Origin: Desulfobacterium sp.
Lineage (GTDB): Bacteria; Desulfobacterota; Desulfobacteria; Desulfobacterales; Desulfobacteraceae
DNA length: 64,000 bases
Assembly: GCA_030145245.1 (NCBI GenBank)
Contig: JAQYWC010000001.1
Location: 186,001 to 250,000 of the forward strand
Direction: 5' to 3'
Shown in pieces: positions 9,197 to 17,156 of this stretch. Position 1 is the stretch's first letter; each line of letters begins with the position of its first letter. The notes below the pieces were generated by a model that had not been told where the DNA came from, made no database searches, and worked only from the letters and a program-made list of their open reading frames with translations. The translations under genes and the position numbers were made by a program.

Positions 9197-9213
9197 AGCA
9201 AAATGCCTGCCAA
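9197..9213 (-). promoter_or_regulatory. Sigma-54 (-24/-12) promoter of the usp-led operon
   Basis: On the minus strand TTGGCAGGCATTTTGCT fits TTGGCAC-N5-TTGC(A/T): GG and GC are separated by exactly 10 nt. It ends 28 nt before the usp ATG at 9169, leaving room for a short leader with AGGAGG. The NtrC-type activator gene lies immediately upstream on the same strand. Confidence 0.85.
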
Positions 9214-9354
9214 GTAAAGAGATATCTTTAAGATGCTGAATTTATTTGGTGTTTGTGTCTACTGGAAAGAATGGTGCGGATTGGGATGTTCCAAAATGCA
9301 ACAGGACAAAAAAAGAGAAAGGAAAGACCTGTGTGGGGAGGGGGTGGGATCGGT

Positions 9355-9390
9355 TTGTTGCAAAAACGAACGCAGTTGTTGCAAAAACGA
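9355..9390 (-). promoter_or_regulatory. Tandem upstream activator sites, TTGTTGCAAAAACGA x2
   Basis: Two identical 15-bp sequences (9355-9369 and 9376-9390) repeat at a 21-bp period, that is, two helical turns on the same DNA face. They are about 145-180 bp upstream of the sigma-54 promoter at 9197, the usual enhancer distance. A 13-bp copy in the opposite orientation lies upstream of the regulator gene (10785..10797). They are probably binding sites of the NtrC-type regulator encoded next to them. Confidence 0.75.
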
Positions 9391-9393
9391 CTG

Positions 9394-10740
9394 TCAGAGT
9401 CCGTATTTTTTCATCTTCCGCCACAGGGAAGCACGGTCAATGCCCAGGAGTTCGGCGGTTTTGGTGCGAACTCCGCCGGTTATTTTCAGCAAATGGGCGA
9501 TATAGTCCTGCTCCAGTTCGGTCAGGGTCATGAATTGCTCATCCGGCCGTTTGTATACCTGGAGTTCCAACTCGATCAGGTCCGGTGGCAGGTCACATAC
9601 ACGGATCTCGTCTCCCTGGCAGACAGCCACCGCCCGTTCAAGAATGTTTTCCAGTTCCCGCACATTCCCGGGAAATGCATAGCTGCTCAACAGGGCCATG
9701 GCTTTTTGGGATATGGCTTTGATCTCTTTGCCGCCCCGGCGGTTCAACCGGCTGAGGATATGGTAGGCCAGCAACGGGATGTCTTCTTTTCGGTCGCTCA
9801 AGCCGGGCAGCTCGATATTAACAACATTGACGCGGAAATAAAGGTCCTTGCGAAACACGCCTCCATTGACTGCTGCCTTCACGTCCACGGCTGTTGCGGA
9901 CACGATCCGGACATCGAAGGAGATGGGACGACTGCCGCCGACCCGTATCAGTTCACCTTCCTGGAGAACCCGGAGGAGCTTAACCTGCATGGAGTGGGGC
10001 ATTTCTCCGATCTCGTCCAGGAAAAGGGTGCCGCCGCCGGCAGCTTCCAGCAACCCGATGCTCCGGCTTTCAGCGCCCGTGAAAGCGCCTTTTTCATGTC
10101 CGAAAAGTTCATTGTCGATGAGCGTCTCGCTCAGTGCACCGCAATTAAAGGCCATAAACGGACCCTTGGCGCGTTTGCTGGTGGCGTGAATAGCGCGCGC
10201 TACCAGCTCCTTGCCGCTTCCGGAATCCCCGGTGATCATCACATTGCAGTCGGTGGGCCCAATCTGCTGGATGATGGATACGACTTCCCGGATTTTATTG
10301 CTTTTTCCTATAATAACAGGGGGCTGGGTGTCTCTTGCGCCGGAGGCAGAGCCATCGGACGCATCTTCTTTGATTTGCCTGAGTTTCAGGGCCTGCTTAA
10401 CCCGGTTCCGGACCTGGTCCGGCGTAAACGGTTTTTCAAGATAATAAAATGCGCCTTCCTTGGTGGCCTCGACTGCGCCGTCTAAAGATGCATACCCGGT
10501 AATCAGAATCACTTCCGTATCCGGAAAACGCGCCTTGACCCGGGTCATCAGGTCCAGTCCGTCCATGGTCGGCATCCGGACATCGCTGATGACAAGGTGG
10601 CAGGGCTTCTGCTTGATCTGCTGTAATGCCCGCTGGGGGTTGGAAAAGGCCGCAACCTGATACCCTTCCTTCTCAAGGATCCGCCGAAGCTGCTTGAGGG
10701 TGATCGGTTCATCATCGATAATAACAATATGCGGTGTCAT
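9394..10740 (-). CDS. Sigma-54-dependent response regulator (NtrC family)
   Basis: 448 residues with Rec, AAA+ and Fis-type HTH domains. Rec: D9-D10, phosphoacceptor D53 (ISDVRMP), T81, K103. AAA+: Walker A GDSGSGKE, sigma-54 contact loop GAFTGA (within NELFGHEKGAFTGA), GGTLFLDEIGEMP, and the arginine finger region FRKDLYFRVN. HTH at the C-terminus: VRTKTAELLGIDRASLWRKM. It should activate sigma-54 promoters when phosphorylated. Likely targets are the operon starting at 9169, and itself through the site at 10785. No kinase gene is adjacent; the truncated sensor at 1 is the best candidate. Confidence 0.96.
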   Translation of the reverse strand: MTPHIVIIDDEPITLKQLRRILEKEGYQVAAFSNPQRALQQIKQKPCHLVISDVRMPTMDGLDLMTRVKARFPDTEVILITGYASLDGAVEATKEGAFYYLEKPFTPDQVRNRVKQALKLRQIKEDASDGSASGARDTQPPVIIGKSNKIREVVSIIQQIGPTDCNVMITGDSGSGKELVARAIHATSKRAKGPFMAFNCGALSETLIDNELFGHEKGAFTGAESRSIGLLEAAGGGTLFLDEIGEMPHSMQVKLLRVLQEGELIRVGGSRPISFDVRIVSATAVDVKAAVNGGVFRKDLYFRVNVVNIELPGLSDRKEDIPLLAYHILSRLNRRGGKEIKAISQKAMALLSSYAFPGNVRELENILERAVAVCQGDEIRVCDLPPDLIELELQVYKRPDEQFMTLTELEQDYIAHLLKITGGVRTKTAELLGIDRASLWRKMKKYGL

Positions 10741-10784
10741 TTGATTGCCTGCCGGGTTACGGGAATCCCCTTAAAAACGGTTGT

Positions 10785-10797
10785 GTTTTTGCAACAA
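10785..10797 (-). promoter_or_regulatory. Third copy of the activator site upstream of the NtrC-type gene
   Basis: The plus strand reads GTTTTTGCAACAA, which is TTGTTGCAAAAAC on the minus strand and identical to 13 of the 15 bases of the tandem sites at 9355-9390. It lies 45-57 bp upstream of the regulator ATG at 10740, consistent with autoregulation. Confidence 0.6.
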
Positions 10798-10961
10798 TTG
10801 AATCTGCTGAAGTTTTGTATCATTAGATTAGGAACCGGCTTTATGTCAAGAAAAATATGGGGATACGGTCCGGTGGGTTAAGGGAGGCTCTATAGATTGC
10901 CCCACTCCTGAATCTGTGATATCTTGCAAAATTTTATAAAGACAGGACAATAAACGATTTT

Positions 10962-12185
10962 ATGAGCTTTTCATCCCTGGGCTTATCCGCCCCTATTCTT
11001 GAAGCTGTGGCTGAACATGGCTACGAAACTCCAACACCTGTTCAAGCCAAGGCGATCCCTGCGGTGCTCCAAGGCAAGGATGTGATGGCGGCAGCCCAGA
11101 CCGGTACCGGTAAGACAGCGGCTTTCACTCTACCTGTTCTGGAACGGCTTTCAAAAAGGGGGAGGGTGCAGGCGAACCAGGCGCGTGTACTAGTTTTAAC
11201 GCCAACACGTGAATTGGCCGCCCAGATCGGTGAGAGTGTGGCCACCTATGGTAAGCATCTGCCTTTGCGTTCCACCGTGGCCTATGGTGGGGTGAAGATC
11301 AATCCCCAGATGATGAGCTTGCGTAAGGGTGTTGATGTACTGGTGGCAACACCTGGCCGTCTGCTGGATCTCTACAGGCAAAATGCAGTGAAGTTTAAGC
11401 AGCTGGAAGTCTTGGTGTTGGATGAGGCTGATCGAATGATGGACATGGGCTTTCTTAATGATATCCGTAAAATTTTGGCTGTTTTGCCCGGCCAGCGCCA
11501 GAACTTGATGTTCTCTGCGACTTTTTCCGATGGGATTCGTAATCTGGCCCGGGGACTGCTTAATAATCCGGTTGAGATTTCGGTAACACCGAATACTACC
11601 ACGGCGCAAACGGTCAAACAGTTGATTCATCCGGTGGATAGGAACCGGAAGTCCGCCTTGCTCATTCAATTAATTCGCAACAACAGATGGGAGCAGGTGC
11701 TGGTTTTTTGCAGAACAAAGAACGGCACAAACCGATTGACGCGATATCTGGAAGGTAAGGGGTTTAAAGCTGCGGCCATCCATGGCAGCAAGAGTCAGGG
11801 CGCCCGGACAAAAGCATTGGCCGAATTTAAAAATGGCACCACCCGAATCCTGGTGGCAACGGATCTTGCCGCCCGGGGATTGGACATCGATCAGTTGCCC
11901 CAGGTTGTCAATTTTGATCTGCCCCATGTGCCGGAATATTATGTGCACCGAATCGGTCGTACAGGCCGGGCCGGTGCCGAAGGCCAGGCGATCTCTCTGG
12001 TCAGTGCTGATGAATTTAAGGAACTTTCTGATATTGAGCGCCTGATCAGGACGGTGTTGGCCCGGGAGGTGATTGAAGGTTTTAAACCGGTTCTGGATCT
12101 ACCTGAGTCACGTTTGGATCTGCGCCCACTCCGACCCAAAAAACCGAAAAAAACCAAGAAGAAAAAGGTGGGACAGGCGCTTTAA
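10962..12185 (+). CDS. rhlE: DEAD-box RNA helicase, RhlE type
   Basis: 407 residues. Q motif ([26 protein letters not shown]), motif I AQTGTGKT at 45-52, PTRELAAQ, motif II DEAD ([15 protein letters not shown]), SAT, and the second RecA domain with [12 protein letters not shown] and motif [12 protein letters not shown]. It ends in a short Lys-rich tail (KPKKTKKKK) that can bind RNA. The length and the [20 protein letters not shown] region fit the RhlE subgroup. It unwinds short RNA duplexes in ribosome assembly or mRNA decay. Single gene, divergent from the regulator at 10740, with a weak ribosome site. Confidence 0.95.
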   Translation: MSFSSLGLSAPILEAVAEHGYETPTPVQAKAIPAVLQGKDVMAAAQTGTGKTAAFTLPVLERLSKRGRVQANQARVLVLTPTRELAAQIGESVATYGKHLPLRSTVAYGGVKINPQMMSLRKGVDVLVATPGRLLDLYRQNAVKFKQLEVLVLDEADRMMDMGFLNDIRKILAVLPGQRQNLMFSATFSDGIRNLARGLLNNPVEISVTPNTTTAQTVKQLIHPVDRNRKSALLIQLIRNNRWEQVLVFCRTKNGTNRLTRYLEGKGFKAAAIHGSKSQGARTKALAEFKNGTTRILVATDLAARGLDIDQLPQVVNFDLPHVPEYYVHRIGRTGRAGAEGQAISLVSADEFKELSDIERLIRTVLAREVIEGFKPVLDLPESRLDLRPLRPKKPKKTKKKKVGQAL

Positions 12186-12234
12186 CGTGTTCCCAAAGGC
12201 TGGCAACGTTCAGAAAAGGCTGTGATCACTGTTC

Positions 12235-12264
12235 TTGACATCGGGGAGTAGTTTACTGTATATT
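12235..12264 (+). promoter_or_regulatory. Sigma-70 promoter upstream of the HExxH protein gene
   Basis: -35 TTGACA at 12235-12240, 18-nt spacer, -10 TATATT at 12259-12264. The -35 is embedded in CTGTTCTTGACA, a phrase shared with the promoter at 17026. Confidence 0.6.
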
Positions 12265-12359
12265 CGTCCTCTATATAAAATGGTAGGAAAATCAATGGGA
12301 TGAATATATATTCATTATGCATGATGGTCCTTGTTTTGACAGCATAAAGGAGTGAGAAC

Positions 12360-13361
12360 ATGGGTGTGACAGAAGACTTTCAAATATTGGAACGGTTAAG
12401 GACCAACCCGGGCGTAAGTGTCGTGCTAAAGCCGATACTTGCGGAAGTGTTGAATCTTAACAGGTCACGGAGGCCCAATTACATCGATGTCGGAAAGACC
12501 TCGGGCTCTGCCGTGCGCAGATACAGGAACCAAAAATTTGCCACCTATGATGTCAACTATCAGATCAGCCAGGAAGACGAACGGGAACGTATCGCTAACC
12601 TGGTTCACGAATTGACCCATGCATGCGTCCAGGAAGCGTTCGATTCCGACTTCATCAACTATAGCACACCCCCCAACGACCTTGCAGCTGTTCCTGAACA
12701 TGAGTTTAACGGGGCCGGAACGTTCCTGTCCAATGAGGAGGCAAGGCAAGCCAGCCGCCTGCACATGGATTACCTCCAGGTGATCATCAGGAAGTTACAA
12801 AATCTTAATCAACTGGCTGAAAAATCGAGGGAATTACAAGGAGATAAAACGTTAGTCTCCCAAAAAATATTTTATGGGATCACGAATCCCCAAAAGGAAT
12901 ATGACACGGTAATAAACCAGATATTGGTATGGCTCCATTACTGGGGTATTACGAGTGGCAAATTCAAGAATGAAGTGGAGAAAATCGCCCGGGAGAATTT
13001 CCAATCAAGAAGGAATAAAAACCGTCCTGCGGTCGGTCAGAAACATAAAAAATGTTTCCTGACCACCGCCTGTGTGAGCTCCATGGGCCTGGAGGACGAC
13101 TGCAACGAACTCACTACGCTTCGCAAATTCCGTGACGGGTATCTCCAGCACCGGCCGGACGGAACCCGAATGATCGACGAATACTACCGGGTCGCTCCTT
13201 CCCTGGTGGATAAAATCGGTCAGAGAAAGGATGCGGACTCAATTTATAGTACCATTTACAAAGAGGTGATACTTCCCTGCGTGGACTCGATAAATCATAA
13301 AAGATACGATGAAGCCCTGAATAGATACAAGGATATGTATATCAAGTTGCTTGATCTGTAA
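12360..13361 (+). CDS. HExxH-motif protein with CFI-box-like C-terminal region
   Basis: 333 residues, soluble, no signal peptide. A zinc-protease-type HELTH lies at 83-87 (LVHELTHACVQEAF). The C-terminal 100 residues (KCFLTTACVSSMG...LRKFRDGYL...YYRVAPSLV, from about 232) match the CFI-box-CTERM pattern C-F-I-A-T-A...LRxFRDxxL...YYxxSP. The third zinc ligand is not certain; EEARQASRLH at 126-135 is a candidate. AAGGAG precedes the ATG. Metallopeptidase activity is an inference from one motif; the substrate is unknown. It stands alone, with its own sigma-70 promoter. Confidence 0.78.
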   Translation: MGVTEDFQILERLRTNPGVSVVLKPILAEVLNLNRSRRPNYIDVGKTSGSAVRRYRNQKFATYDVNYQISQEDERERIANLVHELTHACVQEAFDSDFINYSTPPNDLAAVPEHEFNGAGTFLSNEEARQASRLHMDYLQVIIRKLQNLNQLAEKSRELQGDKTLVSQKIFYGITNPQKEYDTVINQILVWLHYWGITSGKFKNEVEKIARENFQSRRNKNRPAVGQKHKKCFLTTACVSSMGLEDDCNELTTLRKFRDGYLQHRPDGTRMIDEYYRVAPSLVDKIGQRKDADSIYSTIYKEVILPCVDSINHKRYDEALNRYKDMYIKLLDL

Positions 13362-13467
13362 TCTTTTGGGACAGGACCAACGTCGAGTCTGAAGGATATT
13401 CAGATCTCTATGCGCCTGTGCAGACCTTTCTTTCTGTATTCATAGTTGATAGAATGGATTCAGGATT

Positions 13468-13495
13468 TTGTCGCCAGGAGAAATTAAGTTATACT
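13468..13495 (+). promoter_or_regulatory. Probable sigma-70 promoter of the corrinoid cluster
   Basis: -35-like TTGTCG at 13468-13473, 16-nt spacer and a perfect -10 TATACT at 13490-13495, 45 bp before the ATG at 13540. Confidence 0.5.
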
Positions 13496-13539
13496 ATCCT
13501 TGATAACAGGATTTATCATTACGCAGATCATGGTGAATT

Positions 13540-14211
13540 ATGCCTGAATTAAACAGCACAAGTAGTGACCGGCAGAAACTGAAGGAATTGATTATTAATG
13601 CTGACCGCAATCAGGCCAACGCATTTCTCGATAGCCTGGCGGTCCAAAGCAGCTATATGGAAGTAATCCACGTCATTCTGGAACCGGTTCTCCTTGAAAT
13701 TGGAAACATGTGGGTTAAGGAAGAACTTTCCCTCGCCCAAGGATATGTTTCAGGGAAAATAGCTGAGGATGTTTTTGAGAAGACCATTCAAGCAGGAGAG
13801 TTCAAAAAGGAGAGGGCAAACAGCAAAGGCGCGGTCGTAATGGGCAACATCGAAGACGACTACCATGAATTAGGGAAAAGAATGGTTATCACCTTTCTGA
13901 GGGCAGCAGGTTGGGATGTTTATGACCTTGGCACAGATGTGATGGCTGAGGAATTTGTTGCAAGGGCAATAGAGTTGAATGCTCCCATAATCGGTGTCTC
14001 CGCAATGATGTATTCCACGGCCAATAATGTCAGAAAAGTGCGTGATGAAATCGATGCAAAAGGATTGCGCGGGAAAATCCTTCTGGCAACAGGAGGCGCT
14101 GTTTTTAATCTTCGTCCGGAACTGGTTCATGAAGTAGGCGCCGACGGAACAGCAAAATCAGCGATCAATTCCCCTCAACTTTTTGACCGTTTATTGGGAA
14201 AAATTAAATAG
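13540..14211 (+). CDS. Corrinoid (B12)-binding methyl-carrier protein
   Basis: 223 residues in two domains. The helical cap (about 1-90, with ILEPVLLEIGNMWVKEELSLAQG) is of the methionine-synthase B12-binding module type. The Rossmann-like cobalamin domain has D107-x-H109-x-x-G112 (DDYHELG), whose His is the lower axial cobalt ligand, followed by GVSAMMYST and ATGGAVF. Such proteins carry a methyl group between a substrate methyltransferase and a second methyltransferase. The gene is 11 bp before the UroD-family methyltransferase, its natural partner. Confidence 0.93.
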   Translation: MPELNSTSSDRQKLKELIINADRNQANAFLDSLAVQSSYMEVIHVILEPVLLEIGNMWVKEELSLAQGYVSGKIAEDVFEKTIQAGEFKKERANSKGAVVMGNIEDDYHELGKRMVITFLRAAGWDVYDLGTDVMAEEFVARAIELNAPIIGVSAMMYSTANNVRKVRDEIDAKGLRGKILLATGGAVFNLRPELVHEVGADGTAKSAINSPQLFDRLLGKIK

Positions 14212-14222
14212 AGGTGATACCT

Positions 14223-15236
14223 GTGAACAGTATGGAAAGAGTGCTGATGGCAATGAAGGGAGGCAAAATTGACAGAAGGCCTGTGACCCTGATTTTGAGT
14301 TTATATGGTGCCAGGCTTACCTCTTGCCCCTTGAAAGAGTATTACACCAACCCCCGGGCCTATTTGGAAGGACAGCTTGCGGTCATCGAACAGTGTCGGC
14401 CGGACATTGTTTTCACTCCTTTTGTTCTGACTGCTGAGGGCGAAGCATTCGGCAGCGAAGTCGTTTATATCGACAGGAATCCGCCAAACCTCAAAAAACC
14501 TGCTATCACCCAAGCCGGCAGCATTTCAGCGCTCCCCGAACCGGACATTGACTCACACCCGCGACTTCTTTATATCAGGGAAGCCACCCGTCTTCTTGCG
14601 GCCGGCTGCCAGGGAAAACGGCCGGTTGCCGCTACGCTTCTCTCGCCAATGGATCTGCCGTCCTTGATTATGGGCATTGAAGGCTGGCTGGACACGATTC
14701 TCTTTGATCCTGAAAATACCAGGCTGATGCTGGATAAAACGGTTAAATATTTTATTGAGTGGGGCAACACCCTGCTTGCCGATGGTGCAACTTTCCTGGT
14801 CATACCGTCTGTGTTTACAAACCCGAATATTCTAACCCGGAAAATGGTCAAGGAGATTGTGATACCGGTCCTGGCTGAAGCTTTCCAGGAAATAAAAGGC
14901 CCCCTTGTTTTTCACCACGGCAGTAATCCCATAGCTAAGTTCATGGAAATCTACTCCTCTTTACCAAATGTGGCGGGCTTTTTTTTGGACAACAGGGACA
15001 GCTTTGCTGAGGCCAGAAAAACAATCGGTCAGGGAAAAGTTCTTTTCGGTAATATTGATGGTCCTAACCTATGGCGGCTAAAGCCTGAGACTATCCGCAC
15101 TGAATGCCGGAAACTTCTTGAGGAGAGGAAGGACGACGATCATTTTATTATAGCCACTTCAGCCACTGATGTTGCCTTTGATACGCCCGTTGAAAATATT
15201 GTCGCCATGGTTGAGACCGTGGAAGAGTTCGGTTAA
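14223..15236 (+). CDS. Uroporphyrinogen-decarboxylase-family methyltransferase (MtaA/CmuA-like)
   Basis: About 338 residues of the URO-D fold used by methylcobamide:CoM or THF methyltransferases. Visible marks are MERVLMAMKGGKIDRRPV at the start, PFVLTAEGEAFG, a C-terminal VLFGNIDGPNLWRLKPETI, and FHHGSNPIAKF, which supplies a possible metal ligand His. The frame is open from GTG 14214, but the strong GAGGTGAT (14211-14218) overlaps that codon, so GTG 14223 (4 nt later) or ATG 14232 is the likely start. It probably loads or unloads the corrinoid protein encoded just upstream. Acceptor and substrate are unknown. Confidence 0.88.
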   Translation: MNSMERVLMAMKGGKIDRRPVTLILSLYGARLTSCPLKEYYTNPRAYLEGQLAVIEQCRPDIVFTPFVLTAEGEAFGSEVVYIDRNPPNLKKPAITQAGSISALPEPDIDSHPRLLYIREATRLLAAGCQGKRPVAATLLSPMDLPSLIMGIEGWLDTILFDPENTRLMLDKTVKYFIEWGNTLLADGATFLVIPSVFTNPNILTRKMVKEIVIPVLAEAFQEIKGPLVFHHGSNPIAKFMEIYSSLPNVAGFFLDNRDSFAEARKTIGQGKVLFGNIDGPNLWRLKPETIRTECRKLLEERKDDDHFIIATSATDVAFDTPVENIVAMVETVEEFG

Positions 15237-15289
15237 CCCATACCGCCTTCGAATCTTTTTAGACCAATCGCAAACTGGAAAAGAAAAAA

Positions 15290-15886
15290 ATGACAGAAAA
15301 ATCTTCCAAAATTGAGGGCGTCTCCTGTGGCATTTTTAAAAGGGAAATTGAAGCGCTTGTGGGAAGTGGCAGACTCAACATTGCCTTCACTTTCATAACT
15401 TCCATGCTGCATATGGTGCCGGCTCAGCTTGAGGAGAAGCTGAAAAAAACGCTTCCCAAGAGGTCCGGTGGCCGGAAAATCGTCCTGGTTTATGGCGACT
15501 GCCAGCCCAGTATGATTGAAATGAGCGCCAGGCCGGATATCAGCCGGGTTTTCGGTATGAACTGCTGTGAAATTATCCTTGGTAAAAATAGATACGGCCA
15601 ACTCAGGCGCGAAGGCGCTTTTTTTCTGCTGCCGGAATGGACAGAAAAATGGAAAGAGGTCTTCCAGGTACATCTGGGCTTTAACCGTGAGAATGCGAGA
15701 AATTTCATGAAGGAAATGCATACAAAGCTTCTTTACCTTGATACAGGCCTCATCCCTGTACCATACCTAACCCTGGAGGAAATTTCTGATTTTTGCGGGT
15801 TGCCGTTCGAAACAATGAAGGTTGATCTGGATCAACTTCTCAAAGCCATCATCGATGCGAAAAATGAACTGGCGGAGAATCAATGA
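15290..15886 (+). CDS. DUF1638 family protein
   Basis: 198 residues. VSCGIFKREIEALV, FITSMLHMVPAQLEEKL, VLVYGDCQPSM, MNCCEIILGKNRYGQL, FFLLPEWTEKWKEVF and LLYLDTGLIPVP match the DUF1638 pattern, with conserved Cys in the CGI, YGDC and NCC positions that could bind a metal or corrinoid. DUF1638 genes commonly accompany corrinoid methyltransferases, as here. The biochemical role is not established. Its last codons overlap the next gene by 4 bp (ATGA), so the two are translationally coupled. Confidence 0.87.
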   Translation: MTEKSSKIEGVSCGIFKREIEALVGSGRLNIAFTFITSMLHMVPAQLEEKLKKTLPKRSGGRKIVLVYGDCQPSMIEMSARPDISRVFGMNCCEIILGKNRYGQLRREGAFFLLPEWTEKWKEVFQVHLGFNRENARNFMKEMHTKLLYLDTGLIPVPYLTLEEISDFCGLPFETMKVDLDQLLKAIIDAKNELAENQ

Positions 15887-16974
15887 TAAATATGACGCTT
15901 TCAGGTAAAAAAAAGGCGGATCTGTTTCTTGTTGCCAATCTGCTGGAAAAAATTCTTTCCTATGCCGGTGATGCGGGTCAATGTGGCGAATTTATCACGA
16001 CTCAGATAAGGAAAATGATCGGTGTAAAAATTGTTGCCCTGATACAAGATACAGTAAACCAGGATACCCGGTATCAAATGACGTCTGTTTGTCCTCCACG
16101 GCGGTCCGATATGATTATGCGAAAGGAGATATTTGATCTTTGCCGGTTGAGCAGGAATATGCCTTCTGCGGAACTGATAACTCCTGACGCCCATGGCCAC
16201 GAAGGGGCCAATGCCCTTGCCTCATTGGGATTTGGAGACTCTTTTGTCGTCCCTCTCAGGGCAGGGGCTGAACATGTCGGAACCTTACTGTTGCTCGACA
16301 TCCTGGATATTAAGGGCGTCGAAAGCATTGTCCGGATTTTGGAGAGCTTATCAGGGGTAATCGGCCTGATTTTCAAGAATTCAATTTTTTATCATGAGCT
16401 TGATCTCCAGGTGAAAAAAAGAACCCTTCAGCTTGAGAAAGAAATTGCCGAGCGAATCAAACTTGAAGAGAAGCTGAAATTGATGGCCACCACCGATCAT
16501 TTGACCGGAATCCTCAACCGACGGGCGTTTGAAGATGTTTTTACGCGAGAACGCAATATGGCTTGCCGATACAACGAGCCGCTTTCCCTTGTTTTTTTAG
16601 ATATTGATCACTTCAAAAAAGTCAACGATACGTACGGCCATGATGTCGGTGATCAGGTTTTGCAGGAAGTGGTTAAAATCTCCATGGAACAGATCCGCCA
16701 GGTTGATACTTTGGCGCGTTGGGGAGGCGAGGAGTTCATTTTGATTATGCCAAAAACCTCTCTCCGTGTTGCTAAAATAATAGCTGAACGGTTACGCAGT
16801 GCCGTGGAAAATCATAGGTTTACGATCCCTTCCAAAATTACATTAAGTCTTGGCGTAAGTCAGTTTCACCAAAGCGACAGCGAAGATACATTAATCAAAC
16901 GAGCCGATACTGCACTCTCTCAGGCCAAGGAGTCCGGACGTAACCGTGTCGCCGCAATCCCATTTGTTCTCTAA
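15883..16974 (+). CDS. Diguanylate cyclase with N-terminal GAF-like domain
   Basis: 363 residues. A GAF-like sensor region (about 15-165, with SFVVPLRAGAEHVGTLLLLD) leads through a coiled coil (171-200) to a GGDEF domain (from DHLTGILNRRAF). The active-site loop is GGEEF at 281-285. An RxxD inhibitory I-site (R272-D275) sits five residues before it, so the enzyme should be active and product-inhibited. It makes cyclic di-GMP. The ATGA overlap with the DUF1638 gene places it in the corrinoid operon, so the GAF domain may sense something tied to methyl metabolism. Confidence 0.93.
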   Translation: MINMTLSGKKKADLFLVANLLEKILSYAGDAGQCGEFITTQIRKMIGVKIVALIQDTVNQDTRYQMTSVCPPRRSDMIMRKEIFDLCRLSRNMPSAELITPDAHGHEGANALASLGFGDSFVVPLRAGAEHVGTLLLLDILDIKGVESIVRILESLSGVIGLIFKNSIFYHELDLQVKKRTLQLEKEIAERIKLEEKLKLMATTDHLTGILNRRAFEDVFTRERNMACRYNEPLSLVFLDIDHFKKVNDTYGHDVGDQVLQEVVKISMEQIRQVDTLARWGGEEFILIMPKTSLRVAKIIAERLRSAVENHRFTIPSKITLSLGVSQFHQSDSEDTLIKRADTALSQAKESGRNRVAAIPFVL

Positions 16975-17025
16975 CCTGAATGATTCCCGAGTTTGTTTCG
17001 TCTTGGAAACTTTTTTATACTGTTC

Positions 17026-17055
17026 TTGACAAAAAACGACTTCCTGTCCTAAAAT
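17026..17055 (+). promoter_or_regulatory. Sigma-70 promoter of the Cache/AlbA_2 gene
   Basis: -35 TTGACA at 17026-17031, 18-nt spacer, -10 TAAAAT at 17050-17055, about 100 bp before the GTG start at 17157. Confidence 0.6.
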
Positions 17056-17156
17056 CGGGCGTTTTTGGTTTTTTCGCCTAACGGCGACCGGGGGTCGCCC
17101 CATGCAGACAGTACAACGTTGTTATTTTGATATTATTCTTGGAGAAAGAAAACCCT

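Noticed and set aside
9253-10485. 410-codon open frame on the plus strand
   Set aside because: Antisense to the NtrC-type regulator, whose Rec, AAA+ and HTH motifs are all intact on the other strand. No domain in the plus frame.
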